From: Phycisphaerales bacterium UBA2396
GTDB lineage: Bacteria > Planctomycetota > Phycisphaerae > Phycisphaerales > UBA1924
NCBI GenBank assembly: GCA_002343325.1
Contig: DDSG01000083.1
Location: forward strand, 416 to 28,855
Length of the DNA stretch: 28,440 nt
Direction: 5' to 3'
Positions 21,366 to 28,440 of the stretch are shown one piece after another; position 1 is the stretch's first letter; each line of letters begins with the position of its first letter. The position numbers were made by a program, and so were the translations under genes. The notes below the pieces were generated by a model that was not told the origin of the DNA, did no database searches, and was given only the letters and a program-made list of their open reading frames with translations.

Positions 21366-22070
21366 ATGAAGGGTTGGACCGGACTTCTCGTGGCGTGTGC
21401 GGCGTGTGCGACGTCGGCTTTCGCGGACGATCGGGCGGTGATCGATCTGGCCGGCGTGCAGGTCCGCAACGCGACCAATCAATCTCGGTCAAGCTCGCCC
21501 GACACGATCGACCCTTCGTGCCGATACACGTACACGATCGACGGGATGGTGCGCGGTCGAGGCAGCTTCTCGCTGCTTTCGATCCTCTTCCCCAATCCCG
21601 TGCCTCTCGCGCAGGCGATGGAGACCCTGAGCCCGGGCTCGTCCGAGTCGCTCAGCGGAGTCGTCGAGAATCCGTCGGGCGCGGTGCATCCGACGACGTT
21701 GCTGAGCCAGACGCTGAGCGGGCAGCAGGTGGTGCTGGGGACGACGGTGACCTTCGCCGCGACGCTGACCCTGTCGATCGACGCGTCGAACATCGCGTCG
21801 TTCTCGTTTACCAACGTCACGATCACACCCTCGACGACGGTCGGTTACCTCGAGTTCGTGAGCGGGTCGGCGACGATCGTGGGCGCCCCGCCGTGCGCGG
21901 CGGACTTTGACAACGACTGCTTCGTCGATTTCTTTGATCTTGACGCGTACACCGAGTGCTTCGAGGGCGGGGCATGCCCTCCCGGCAAGTCGGCGGACTT
22001 CGACGGCGACGGCTTCGTCGACTTCTTCGACTTCAACGCGTTCGTTGTCGCGTTCGAGGCCGGCTGCTGA
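21366..22070 (+). CDS. Small exported protein of unknown function with C-terminal GC-type dockerin-like module
   Basis: The 234-residue product has a signal peptide (GWTGLLVACAACATSAFA). Its main part (about residues 20-175) is Ser/Thr-rich and predicted all-beta, with TYTIDGMVRGRGSFSLLS and a final strand set ending TTVGYLEFVSGSATIVG. It resembles exported surface proteins with a choice-of-anchor-like layout, but I recognise no family. The last 58 residues are the Gly-Cys module; its first calcium loop reads DFDNDCFVD with Cys in place of the conserved Gly. The ATG at 21366 follows GAGAGGAGAG and lies 34 bp after the deiminase-like gene. It converges with the OPT transporter gene, 19 bp apart. 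Confidence 0.8.
   Translation: MKGWTGLLVACAACATSAFADDRAVIDLAGVQVRNATNQSRSSSPDTIDPSCRYTYTIDGMVRGRGSFSLLSILFPNPVPLAQAMETLSPGSSESLSGVVENPSGAVHPTTLLSQTLSGQQVVLGTTVTFAATLTLSIDASNIASFSFTNVTITPSTTVGYLEFVSGSATIVGAPPCAADFDNDCFVDFFDLDAYTECFEGGACPPGKSADFDGDGFVDFFDFNAFVVAFEAGC
21894..22067 (+). repeat. Gly-Cys dockerin-like module 4
   Basis: It is 58 codons long with cysteines at positions 1, 22, 28 and 58, plus an extra Cys at position 9 in the first calcium loop (DNDC). Confidence 0.85.
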
Positions 22071-22089
22071 TTGGTTCTCGGTGTGACGG

Positions 22090-24150
22090 CTACTTGAGCA
22101 CGAAGACCTTCACGATGACGTCGCCGATCCCGATCAGGGCGGCGCCGGCGATGATGCCCGCGCAGATCGGCTCGTGCGTGTCGATCCACAGCTTGTGCCC
22201 GGTCGACTCCTTCTTCGCGTGGTAGCGGCGGTGCATGAACCAGAAGAAGAGCGCCCCGGCGAACATCGCGAGGGTTGACTCAAAGGGAACGACCACGCCG
22301 AGGCCGATCGCCAGCGGGGAGAGCGGGAACTTGTTGCGGCTCTTGATGCGGGCGATCTCAAACACAAGCCCGACCACGCAGGCGATGACCATCGAGATGA
22401 TGATCGACTGGGTGAGCAGCGTGCCCTGCCCCCCGCCGAAGATCGAGGTGACGAGGTCGGAGACGCCCTTCCACTGGACGGCGGAGGGGAAGGCGAACTG
22501 ATCGGTGACCATGACCGACTGGAGGTGGTTCTTGTCGGTGGCGGCCTCTTCGGGCTTGTAGCCGCTCATGAAGAGGGCGAAGAAGAGGGGCGTGCTGGCG
22601 AGCGAGCCGGCGACGATGCCGATGGTGTGCCCCCAGGCCTGGTGCCTGGGTTTGCCGCCGAGCATGTACCCCGGCTTGATGTCCATGAGGAGGTTGGAGG
22701 CGTTGGAGGCGACCTCGACGCACATGACGCCGGTCATGAGGTTGGTGGGGGGGTGCTTGGGGTCGGCGGCGCCGAAGATGAACTGCGGGATCTTGCTGAG
22801 CGAGCCGGTGGGCGTGATGCCGGTCATGCCGGTGGAACTTGCGGCGATGAGCGTCAGGACGATGATCATGGGGATGGCCAGGGCGCCGAAGACCCAGGAG
22901 ACGCCGAACCAGTCGTGGGCCATCCAGACGCCGACGGCGCCGACGATGGGGATCCCGATCCAGGAGATCCAGAGGGGAACCTCGATGTCCTTGAGGACGT
23001 CCTTGCCGGTGTCTTTCTTGCCGCCGAAGAGGCCTTTGAAGGCTTCAGCGAAGACTTCGGGCTTGGCGAAGAGGGCGACCATGGAGGCGGTGACCATCAT
23101 GACGATGCCCCACCAGAGTGCCCAGGTGTTGAGGATGTGGGTTCGCCCGAAGACCGCGTCGCCGGCCTCGACGGAGCCGGACTTGGGCACGATCTCGCCG
23201 ATGGCGATCATCCAGGGGACGATGACGACGAAGTTGAGCACGCCGCCGATGAGCATGCTGGACGCCGAACGGATGCCCATGAGCCCGCCGGCGCCGATCA
23301 TGGCCAGGTCGAGGGCGGGGTTGATGCCGAGTTGCTTGAGGGTGACGTTGGCGAGGCGTGGCTCGGTGCCCTTGCTGGCCATCCAGGCGTAGAGGGGGTC
23401 GAGGTTGTGGGGGAGGTGCCAGGTCTTGGCGATCTGGTCCTTGAACTTGTCGAGCACTTCACCAAGGGACGTGCCGGTCTTGCCGACGAGGTAGAGGGCG
23501 TGGAGCGCCTTGAGGTAGGCCTCGCCCGAGATGAACTGGATGAACCCGGCGACCAGGGCGGCGACCGCGAGGGCTTTGGCCTTGAAGATGCCGACGGCGG
23601 CGGCGGAGGTGTAGAGGGTGTCGAGCACGACGCCGCACGCCCGACCCTCTGGGAAGGGCTGCTGTTCGTCGTTGATGAAGCGTCGCTTCATGGGGAAGGC
23701 GACGAGCACGCCGAGCACGGAGAGCACGACGTTGAACCAGAACATCTGCCACCAGGGCATGGGCTTGTTCTCGATCCACATGTAGGCGGCCATGCCCGAG
23801 ATGAGCGGGCCTGTCATGTAGCCGGCGGCGGTCGCGATGGACTGCATCGCGTTGTTCTCGAGGATCGTCATGTCCTTGGCGCCGAAGCGATGGAGCAGGG
23901 CGTGGTGCACCTTGAACATCGCGAAGGCGAGGATGACGGACGTGAGCCCGACGCCAAGGGTCCAGCCGGTCTTGGCGCCGACGTAGAGGTTGGTCGCCGA
24001 GAGGAGCCCGCCCAGGATGAACCCCGTCATAGCGGAGCGGAGGGTGAGCTGGGGCATCGACCCGCGGTAGACGTTCTCGAGCCACCAGCGGTCCTTCTGC
24101 TCGCGGGACCAGGTACGGATCTGTTCGTCGTTGAGGGTCGGGATGGCCAT
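22090..24150 (-). CDS. OPT-family oligopeptide transporter (second of a tandem pair)
   Basis: The 686-residue polytopic membrane protein has the features of bacterial OPT transporters. These are RSAMTGFILGGLLSATNLYVGAKTGW near the N-terminus, MTILENNAMQSIATAAGYMTG, FPMKRRFINDEQQPFPEG, SSTGMTGITPTGSLSK and DIKPGYMLGGKPR. About 14-16 hydrophobic segments are visible. OPT members carry peptides or metal chelates by proton symport; the cargo here is unknown. The start at 24150 precedes MAIPTLNDEQ; upstream in-frame sequence is not family-like. TATCAT lies 9 nt before the ATG and no Shine-Dalgarno is evident. It shares about the same architecture as the gene upstream, so the two are paralogs. Confidence 0.9.
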   Translation of the reverse strand: MAIPTLNDEQIRTWSREQKDRWWLENVYRGSMPQLTLRSAMTGFILGGLLSATNLYVGAKTGWTLGVGLTSVILAFAMFKVHHALLHRFGAKDMTILENNAMQSIATAAGYMTGPLISGMAAYMWIENKPMPWWQMFWFNVVLSVLGVLVAFPMKRRFINDEQQPFPEGRACGVVLDTLYTSAAAVGIFKAKALAVAALVAGFIQFISGEAYLKALHALYLVGKTGTSLGEVLDKFKDQIAKTWHLPHNLDPLYAWMASKGTEPRLANVTLKQLGINPALDLAMIGAGGLMGIRSASSMLIGGVLNFVVIVPWMIAIGEIVPKSGSVEAGDAVFGRTHILNTWALWWGIVMMVTASMVALFAKPEVFAEAFKGLFGGKKDTGKDVLKDIEVPLWISWIGIPIVGAVGVWMAHDWFGVSWVFGALAIPMIIVLTLIAASSTGMTGITPTGSLSKIPQFIFGAADPKHPPTNLMTGVMCVEVASNASNLLMDIKPGYMLGGKPRHQAWGHTIGIVAGSLASTPLFFALFMSGYKPEEAATDKNHLQSVMVTDQFAFPSAVQWKGVSDLVTSIFGGGQGTLLTQSIIISMVIACVVGLVFEIARIKSRNKFPLSPLAIGLGVVVPFESTLAMFAGALFFWFMHRRYHAKKESTGHKLWIDTHEPICAGIIAGAALIGIGDVIVKVFVLK

Positions 24151-24192
24151 AGGGGCGGCATGATACCGACCCGGGCCGAAGGCCGCGATGTG

Positions 24193-24208
24193 ACCACCGC
24201 CCGGTGGT
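24193..24208. repeat. Inverted repeat between the two OPT genes
   Basis: ACCACCG (24193-24199) and CGGTGGT (24202-24208) are separated by CC. It lies 43-58 bp after the upstream OPT stop on the minus strand, with no T-tract, so it may stabilise the mRNA end or act as an operator. Confidence 0.4.
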
Positions 24209-24250
24209 TCAGAGTGGCCTCTGGTCGGCATCCGGCCTCGGGTGCCGGGT

Positions 24251-26434
24251 CTAGATGCTCCAGCCCATCAGGCCGGCGGCCGTCGCGAGCATCGCGATGA
24301 ATGCCGCCACAAGGCTCTCGCCGGCGACAAGCCCCGAGGCGAGGGGGACGTTGAACTTCTCGCACTGCCTGGCGCTCAGCTTGCCCCAGAGCCAGGCGAT
24401 GACCGCCCCGATCGTGAAGGAGAAGGAGTTGGCGAAGGGGAGCATGAAGGCCAGGCCCAGACCGGTGGCGCTGGGCATGTAGGTGCGGAAGCGCTGGGGG
24501 ACGACGTAGCGATCGATGAGGGGGAGCAGCACGCCCACGCCCGCGCCGATGAGGATCGCGAGCCTGGCCGACATGGGGAGCGACTCGATGCCCTGCGTGA
24601 GGACCTGTGCGACCTTGGCCCAGGTCTGGGTCGCGGGTGCGGGGAACTTGGTTTCGAGCACTTCACGCGTGGGGATCATGAGGTACCAGATGGGCACGAT
24701 CGCCAGCGTGCCGAAGAAGACGCCGAAGAACTGGGCGAGGAACTGGCGGCGGGGATTGGCCCCGAGGAGGTAGCCGATCTTCAGGTCGGTGAGCAGGTCG
24801 GCCGAAGAGCTTGCAGCATTCGCGGCGATGCCCGCGGAGGCGAGGTTCGGGACCACCTGTCCGGGCTTGAGCACCGCGAAAAGAAGCTGCATGACCTTGC
24901 CCATCGCGCCGATGGGGGTGGTGTCGGTCTCGCCGGTAGCGCGGCAGGCGACGAGGGAAAGCACGAACGACATCGCGATGGCGATCAGGCCCGCCCACCA
25001 GGCGATCTGGAACGCCATCACCTGGATCACGAGCATGGCGATTGTGATGGGCACCATGCCCAGGATCATCCACATGCCGGGCACCTCGATCGCGGCAAGC
25101 CGATCGGCGTGAGACGAGCTGTCGCCGGTCTTCTTGGCGGGCATGAACGCTCGGACGATGGTCTTCCACTGGAAAGCGAGCGACGTGAGGCTCGAGAAGA
25201 CGAGCAGGGCCGTGCCCCCCCAGAGCCCCCAGCGGAACATGTGGTAGATCGCGCCGCCTCCGACGACTTCGATCGATGGGACGTAGCCCTCGACAAAGGC
25301 CTTGCCGTCGGGGAGGAGGTTGGGCGCGTCCTGAGCGATCAGCGCCGGGCCCAGCCAGAAGTAGAGGATCGCCGAGCCGAGGAGCATCGAGAGGGAGACG
25401 CGCAGGCCGACGATCATGCCCGCGGCCACGAGCAGCACGCTGGTGTCGAACCCAAAGCCGATCATCTGCTTGTTGTTGACCTTGTAGAACCCCTCGTGCG
25501 GGACCTGGTGCGGGATCAGAAGCCCCGTGGACTTGTAGAAGCTGTCGAGGAACTTGAAGGTGCCCTCGCCCGCGCGGAGGATCGCGACCACCGCGCCGAT
25601 GCCAAGACCTGCCATGAGGACGTAGGCCTTCTGCACGGCGTCGACGCTGCCCGAATAGAGGCTTCGGAGGGTTTCCGCGGCGGCGATGCCCGAGGGGAAG
25701 GCGAGCTGCTCGTGATTGATCATCTGACGCTTCATCGGGATCGCGAGGAAGACGCCCATGAGCCCGGTGCAGAGGGTGAATCCGCCGACGAGCCACCAGG
25801 GATGCAGCCCCAGCGTGGTCACGTCCTTGGAGGTCTTGCCGTCGGGGATGATCGCCAGGAGCACCAGCGCGCCGAACATCGTCGCGATGGTCGAGCCCGT
25901 GGAGTAACCCGCGCTGCTGGCGGTGCTCGCCATGCAGTTGGTTTCAAGGATCGTCATCGGGTTGCGGGCCGAGCGGAGCAGGGCGTAGAGCAGCAACACC
26001 CCGACCGCCGCGGGCAATCCGATCGCCGCCGCCTTCGCACCGTCCCATTGGCCGGTCTGCCAGAGGATGAGCGGGGTCGCAGCGGCCGCCACAAACCCCA
26101 GCGCGCCGACGATGTGCAGGAACGCCATCGGCACAAGCATCGAGATCGGGCGGGCGGCACTCCAGATCACGAAGGAGATGACGCTGGCGGTAATCGCCAC
26201 GCCGAACGCCCAGCCGACCGACAGCGTGGTGTACAGGTTCGAGGCGGACATGAGCATCCCGAGGATGCCCCCCGTCAGCACCGCGCGAAGCGTGAGCTGC
26301 TTCATGCGGTCACCCTGGTAGACGTGCGTCAGCCAGTGAATGTCCTTCTGCTCGGCCGTCGCATCCGGGGGCAGCGGCGGAATCCCCGCGCTCGAGGTGC
26401 TGCTGTCCGCGCCGCCGGTTGTCGCTGAGCCCAT
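24251..26434 (-). CDS. OPT-family oligopeptide transporter (first of a tandem pair)
   Basis: The 727-residue membrane protein has the same OPT landmarks as its neighbour: RAVLTGGILGMLMSASNLYTTLSVGW, MTILETNCMASTASSAGYSTG, IPMKRQMINHEQLAFPSG and DLKIGYLLGANPRRQFLAQFFGVFFGTL. An N-terminal Ser/Thr/Gly-rich tail of about 30 residues is extra. The start at 26434 follows AAGGA and a leader of about 50 nt from a good promoter; an in-frame start 11 codons upstream was not preferred. The downstream paralog starts 100 bp after its stop, so the two may form one transcript. Transport of peptides or peptide-like chelates is likely; specificity is unknown. Confidence 0.9.
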   Translation of the reverse strand: MGSATTGGADSSTSSAGIPPLPPDATAEQKDIHWLTHVYQGDRMKQLTLRAVLTGGILGMLMSASNLYTTLSVGWAFGVAITASVISFVIWSAARPISMLVPMAFLHIVGALGFVAAAATPLILWQTGQWDGAKAAAIGLPAAVGVLLLYALLRSARNPMTILETNCMASTASSAGYSTGSTIATMFGALVLLAIIPDGKTSKDVTTLGLHPWWLVGGFTLCTGLMGVFLAIPMKRQMINHEQLAFPSGIAAAETLRSLYSGSVDAVQKAYVLMAGLGIGAVVAILRAGEGTFKFLDSFYKSTGLLIPHQVPHEGFYKVNNKQMIGFGFDTSVLLVAAGMIVGLRVSLSMLLGSAILYFWLGPALIAQDAPNLLPDGKAFVEGYVPSIEVVGGGAIYHMFRWGLWGGTALLVFSSLTSLAFQWKTIVRAFMPAKKTGDSSSHADRLAAIEVPGMWMILGMVPITIAMLVIQVMAFQIAWWAGLIAIAMSFVLSLVACRATGETDTTPIGAMGKVMQLLFAVLKPGQVVPNLASAGIAANAASSSADLLTDLKIGYLLGANPRRQFLAQFFGVFFGTLAIVPIWYLMIPTREVLETKFPAPATQTWAKVAQVLTQGIESLPMSARLAILIGAGVGVLLPLIDRYVVPQRFRTYMPSATGLGLAFMLPFANSFSFTIGAVIAWLWGKLSARQCEKFNVPLASGLVAGESLVAAFIAMLATAAGLMGWSI

Positions 26435-26491
26435 GAATGGTCCTTCGTGTGGCGGGCGAGAAGCCAAGGCTCAACGCCCACAGATTTGTCC

Positions 26492-26520
26492 ACAATAAAC
26501 CCAACACGAACACGGAGCAA
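26492..26520 (-). promoter_or_regulatory. Promoter of the OPT gene pair
   Basis: On the minus strand TTGCTC (26520-26515), a 17-nt spacer and TATTGT (26497-26492) precede the ATG at 26434, giving a leader of about 50 nt. The surrounding DNA is AT-rich for this genome. Confidence 0.55.
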
Positions 26521-26573
26521 CCGCCCGCATCCCAATGAGCCAAACAAATACCAATCGAATCTGCCGCGCGCAT

Positions 26574-26601
26574 AAAAACACCCGGTCACGGGGACCGGGT
26601 G
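26574..26601 (-). terminator. Rho-independent terminator of the cytochrome c/sugar dehydrogenase gene
   Basis: CACCCGGTC (26579-26587) and GACCGGGTG (26593-26601) form a perfect 9-bp stem with a 5-nt loop. On the minus strand it is followed by five T. It lies 27 bp after the stop of the gene at 26629. Confidence 0.92.
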
Positions 26602-26628
26602 CGTAGGAGCTGCTTCGGACCGAGTGTG

Positions 26629-28116
26629 TTACTTCTTGGTGGCGGGGGAGTCGGCGGGGGTGATGGCCACCACGCGGTCGGGGTCGTTCAGGACGATGTA
26701 GATCCGTCCGTCTGGCCCGGTGCGGACATCGCGGACGCGGCCGATCCGGTGCAGGATTTCCTCACGTTCGACGAGCACGCCGTCGCGCACGCGGAGGCGA
26801 TCGATGTTCGATCCGGAGAGGCCGCCGGCGAAGAGATCGCCCGACCACTGCGGGAAGGCGTCGCCCTTGGCCAGGCCCATGCCGCAGGCGCCGATGGAGG
26901 GCAACCAGCGGTAGACGGGCATGGTGATCGCGTCCTGCGGAGCCTCGCCCGTGTGGGGGGCTTCCTTGCGGCCGGCGGTGTCGGGCCAGGGCGTGCGGAA
27001 CGGGGCGTCGTTGTAGTTGATCCCGAAGGAGACAACGGGCCACCCGTAGTTTCTGCCCTTGAGGATGAGGTTGAACTCGTCGCCGCCGCGAGGGCCGTGC
27101 TCCGTGTCGAAGAGATCACCGTTGGCGTCGAAGGCCAGCCCTTGCGGGTTGCGATGCCCGTAAGACCAGATGGTCGGATAGGCGTCTTTGACGCCGACGA
27201 ACGGGTTGTCGGCGGGGACGGTGCCGTCGTCCTTGACGCGGTGAATCTTGCCGTTGGGTCGGGTCAGGTCCTGGGCCATCTCCATGCGGCCGCGCTCGCC
27301 GATGCCGAAGAACAGGATCGACGAGTCCTTGGGGTCAAAGGCGAGCTTGACGCCAAAGTGCAGCCCGGTGGCAAGGTAGTGCTCGGGCTTGGCCGAGAAG
27401 ATGTTCTGCATGTCGGTGAAGGAGACCTTGTCGCCTTCAAATTTGAGCTTGCCTCTGACGACGCGGGTCATGGTGCCGCGGTTACGCTGCGTCGGGTGCG
27501 GATCGGCGAACGCCAGGTAAAGCCAGCCGTTCTTGGCGTAGTCGGGGTGAGCGGCGACGTCCATCATGCCGCCCTGCCCGACCTCGGCGCTCTCGGGGAT
27601 CCCCTCGATGGTCGTGAGCGTGCCCTTGCGCCAGAGCATGACGGGCCCGCCGCGGTTGGTGACGACAAGCCCGCCGTTCTCGCCGGGGATCCACTCGGCG
27701 GACCAGGGCGTGCGGAGCCCCTTGTCGATCACGGTCTCAAGCTTGAACGTGTGGTACTTGGACGTGTAGACGCCGTTGACTGCCTTGGGCGAGCCGTTGG
27801 CCTTTCGATCGGCGGCGGCCTGGAGCTCGCGGATGTGGACGACCAGCGCCCAGATCTGCTCGTCCTTGAGGGTTTCCTTGAAGGCGACCATGCCCATGTC
27901 CGGGACGCCGTTCTTGATCTTGTCGAAGAACTGGCGGTCGAGCGCCTGATCCATGAGTTCGCGTGTGAGCAGCGTGCGGGTGCCGGCCCCGCCGCCGCGA
28001 CCATCTTCGGCGTGACACTGGATGCAGTTGCGGGCCCAGAGTTGCTCGGCGGACTGCCCGAGCACGGGCATGGCGATTCCGGCGGCGAGCGCACACACGA
28101 CAGGGTTGATCTTCAT
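26629..28116 (-). CDS. Cytochrome c / PQQ-type sugar (glucose/sorbosone) dehydrogenase fusion
   Basis: The 495-residue exported product has a signal peptide (NPVVCALAAGIAMPVLG). A cytochrome c domain follows, with haem motif CIQCH (C31, C34, H35) and a likely Met ligand in VPDMGM. Residues from about 115 to the end form a six-bladed glucose/sorbosone dehydrogenase propeller: TPWSAEWIPGENGGLVVTNR, GHRNPQGLAFDANG, EHGPRGGDEFNL and GRNYGWPVVSFGINY. Soluble PQQ-dependent aldose dehydrogenases (YliI type) carry these motifs, so periplasmic sugar oxidation with electrons passed to the fused haem is likely. The start at 28116 gives the signal peptide; TACCAT lies 7 nt upstream and no Shine-Dalgarno is seen. 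Confidence 0.92.
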   Translation of the reverse strand: MKINPVVCALAAGIAMPVLGQSAEQLWARNCIQCHAEDGRGGGAGTRTLLTRELMDQALDRQFFDKIKNGVPDMGMVAFKETLKDEQIWALVVHIRELQAAADRKANGSPKAVNGVYTSKYHTFKLETVIDKGLRTPWSAEWIPGENGGLVVTNRGGPVMLWRKGTLTTIEGIPESAEVGQGGMMDVAAHPDYAKNGWLYLAFADPHPTQRNRGTMTRVVRGKLKFEGDKVSFTDMQNIFSAKPEHYLATGLHFGVKLAFDPKDSSILFFGIGERGRMEMAQDLTRPNGKIHRVKDDGTVPADNPFVGVKDAYPTIWSYGHRNPQGLAFDANGDLFDTEHGPRGGDEFNLILKGRNYGWPVVSFGINYNDAPFRTPWPDTAGRKEAPHTGEAPQDAITMPVYRWLPSIGACGMGLAKGDAFPQWSGDLFAGGLSGSNIDRLRVRDGVLVEREEILHRIGRVRDVRTGPDGRIYIVLNDPDRVVAITPADSPATKK

Positions 28117-28141
28117 AGGTCCGATGGTACCGGATCAGAAC

Positions 28142-28170
28142 GGGACAGGAAGCGATGTAAGCGGTATGTT
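28142..28170 (+). promoter_or_regulatory. Candidate promoter of the terminal gene
   Basis: GGGACA (28142-28147), a 17-nt spacer and TATGTT (28165-28170) precede the ATG at 28276, leaving a leader of about 100 nt. A second possible -10 box, TATGGT, lies at 28174-28179. Confidence 0.35.
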
Positions 28171-28275
28171 TGGTATGGTGAAGGGCGGCAATATCGGTCA
28201 GGGACGTGCGTTGAGCCGTCGGCGAAGGTGGGTTCCGGCGATGGCCGCGACAAGCGCCCGCCCAAGGAGAATCGG

Positions 28276-28440
28276 ATGAATCGTGCGAAGTGGCTTCTGG
28301 CGTCAATCGTGATCGCGTCGATGGGTGTTTCCGCGCTTGCGCAGCCCGGCGGCGGTGGCGGCGGTGGTGGTGGTGGCGGAACGGAGTCCCCCGCGGCGGC
28401 GGCCGTCAAGGCGTCGATGACCCTCAGCCCCTCGCTGGGC
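28276..28440 (+). CDS. Exported Gly-rich protein, N-terminal part (3' end outside window)
   Basis: Only the first 55 residues are visible. The ATG at 28276 follows AAGGAGA (28264-28270) and starts a signal peptide (RAKWLLASIVIASMGVSALAQ). Immediately after the predicted cut come eleven consecutive Gly residues coded by mixed GGC/GGT/GGA codons, then an Ala-rich stretch. No domain is recognisable in the visible part. Confidence 0.75.
   Translation, partial: MNRAKWLLASIVIASMGVSALAQPGGGGGGGGGGGTESPAAAAVKASMTLSPSLG

Noticed and set aside
22525..26428. Long plus-strand open frames opposite both OPT genes
   Set aside because: They are Gly/Asp/Glu-rich shadows of transmembrane codons, with no domain.
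26486..26494. TTGTCCACA resembling a DnaA box
   Set aside because: Eight of nine bases match, but it is a single copy overlapping the OPT promoter, with no cluster nearby.
28339..28380. Run of GGC/GGT triplets as a possible microsatellite or CRISPR-like repeat
   Set aside because: It is the coding sequence for eleven Gly after a signal peptide, with mixed codons; no spacers or direct-repeat units.

Overview
The window is high-GC DNA, densely packed with genes on both strands, and looks like a planctomycete chromosome, most likely class Phycisphaerae. The strongest clue is a C-terminal dockerin-like module ending in Gly-Cys that closes four consecutive exported proteins. Other clues are a CRTAC1-type FG-GAP/ASPIC-UnbV protein, a cytochrome c/sugar dehydrogenase fusion and many small exported proteins and lipoproteins. 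The organism assignment is inference. No tRNA, rRNA, CRISPR array, insertion sequence or prophage was seen.

Layout. Positions 2-2625 hold the end of an S41 peptidase gene overlapping thiC. A visibly AT-richer pair follows (2654-3812): an anti-sigma-like HATPase and a STAS-like (DUF4325-type) protein. The HATPase is interrupted by an in-frame amber codon. Next are an SDR oxidoreductase, a cupin, and a START-like/NTF2-like pair (3851-5932). A tight three-gene minus-strand operon (9863 down to 5929) encodes an amino-acid-permease/M50-metallopeptidase fusion, a DUF6265-like lipoprotein and an FG-GAP/ASPIC-UnbV protein. Then come a Tat-exported TIM-barrel protein, a PDZ lipoprotein, an SRAP (abasic-site) protein and ribosomal protein L34 (rpmH). 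Across a 382-bp structured intergenic region, rnc, a large exported protein and truA are read on the plus strand.

Positions 16735-22070 carry four plus-strand genes in a row for secreted proteins: an endo/exonuclease/phosphatase-fold enzyme, a phytase/esterase-like protein, a peptidylarginine/agmatine-deiminase-like enzyme and an unknown. Each ends in a 58-residue module with the same cysteine spacing. On the minus strand follow two tandem OPT-family transporters and the cytochrome c/PQQ-type dehydrogenase fusion with a clear intrinsic terminator. The last gene, glycine-rich and exported, is cut by the window end.

The main points for a second look are the permease-protease fusion and its operon, the 58-residue Gly-Cys modules, the amber codon in the HATPase, a recurrent -10 box placed exactly 6 nt before start codons that lack a Shine-Dalgarno (probable leaderless mRNAs), and the structured region between rpmH and rnc.
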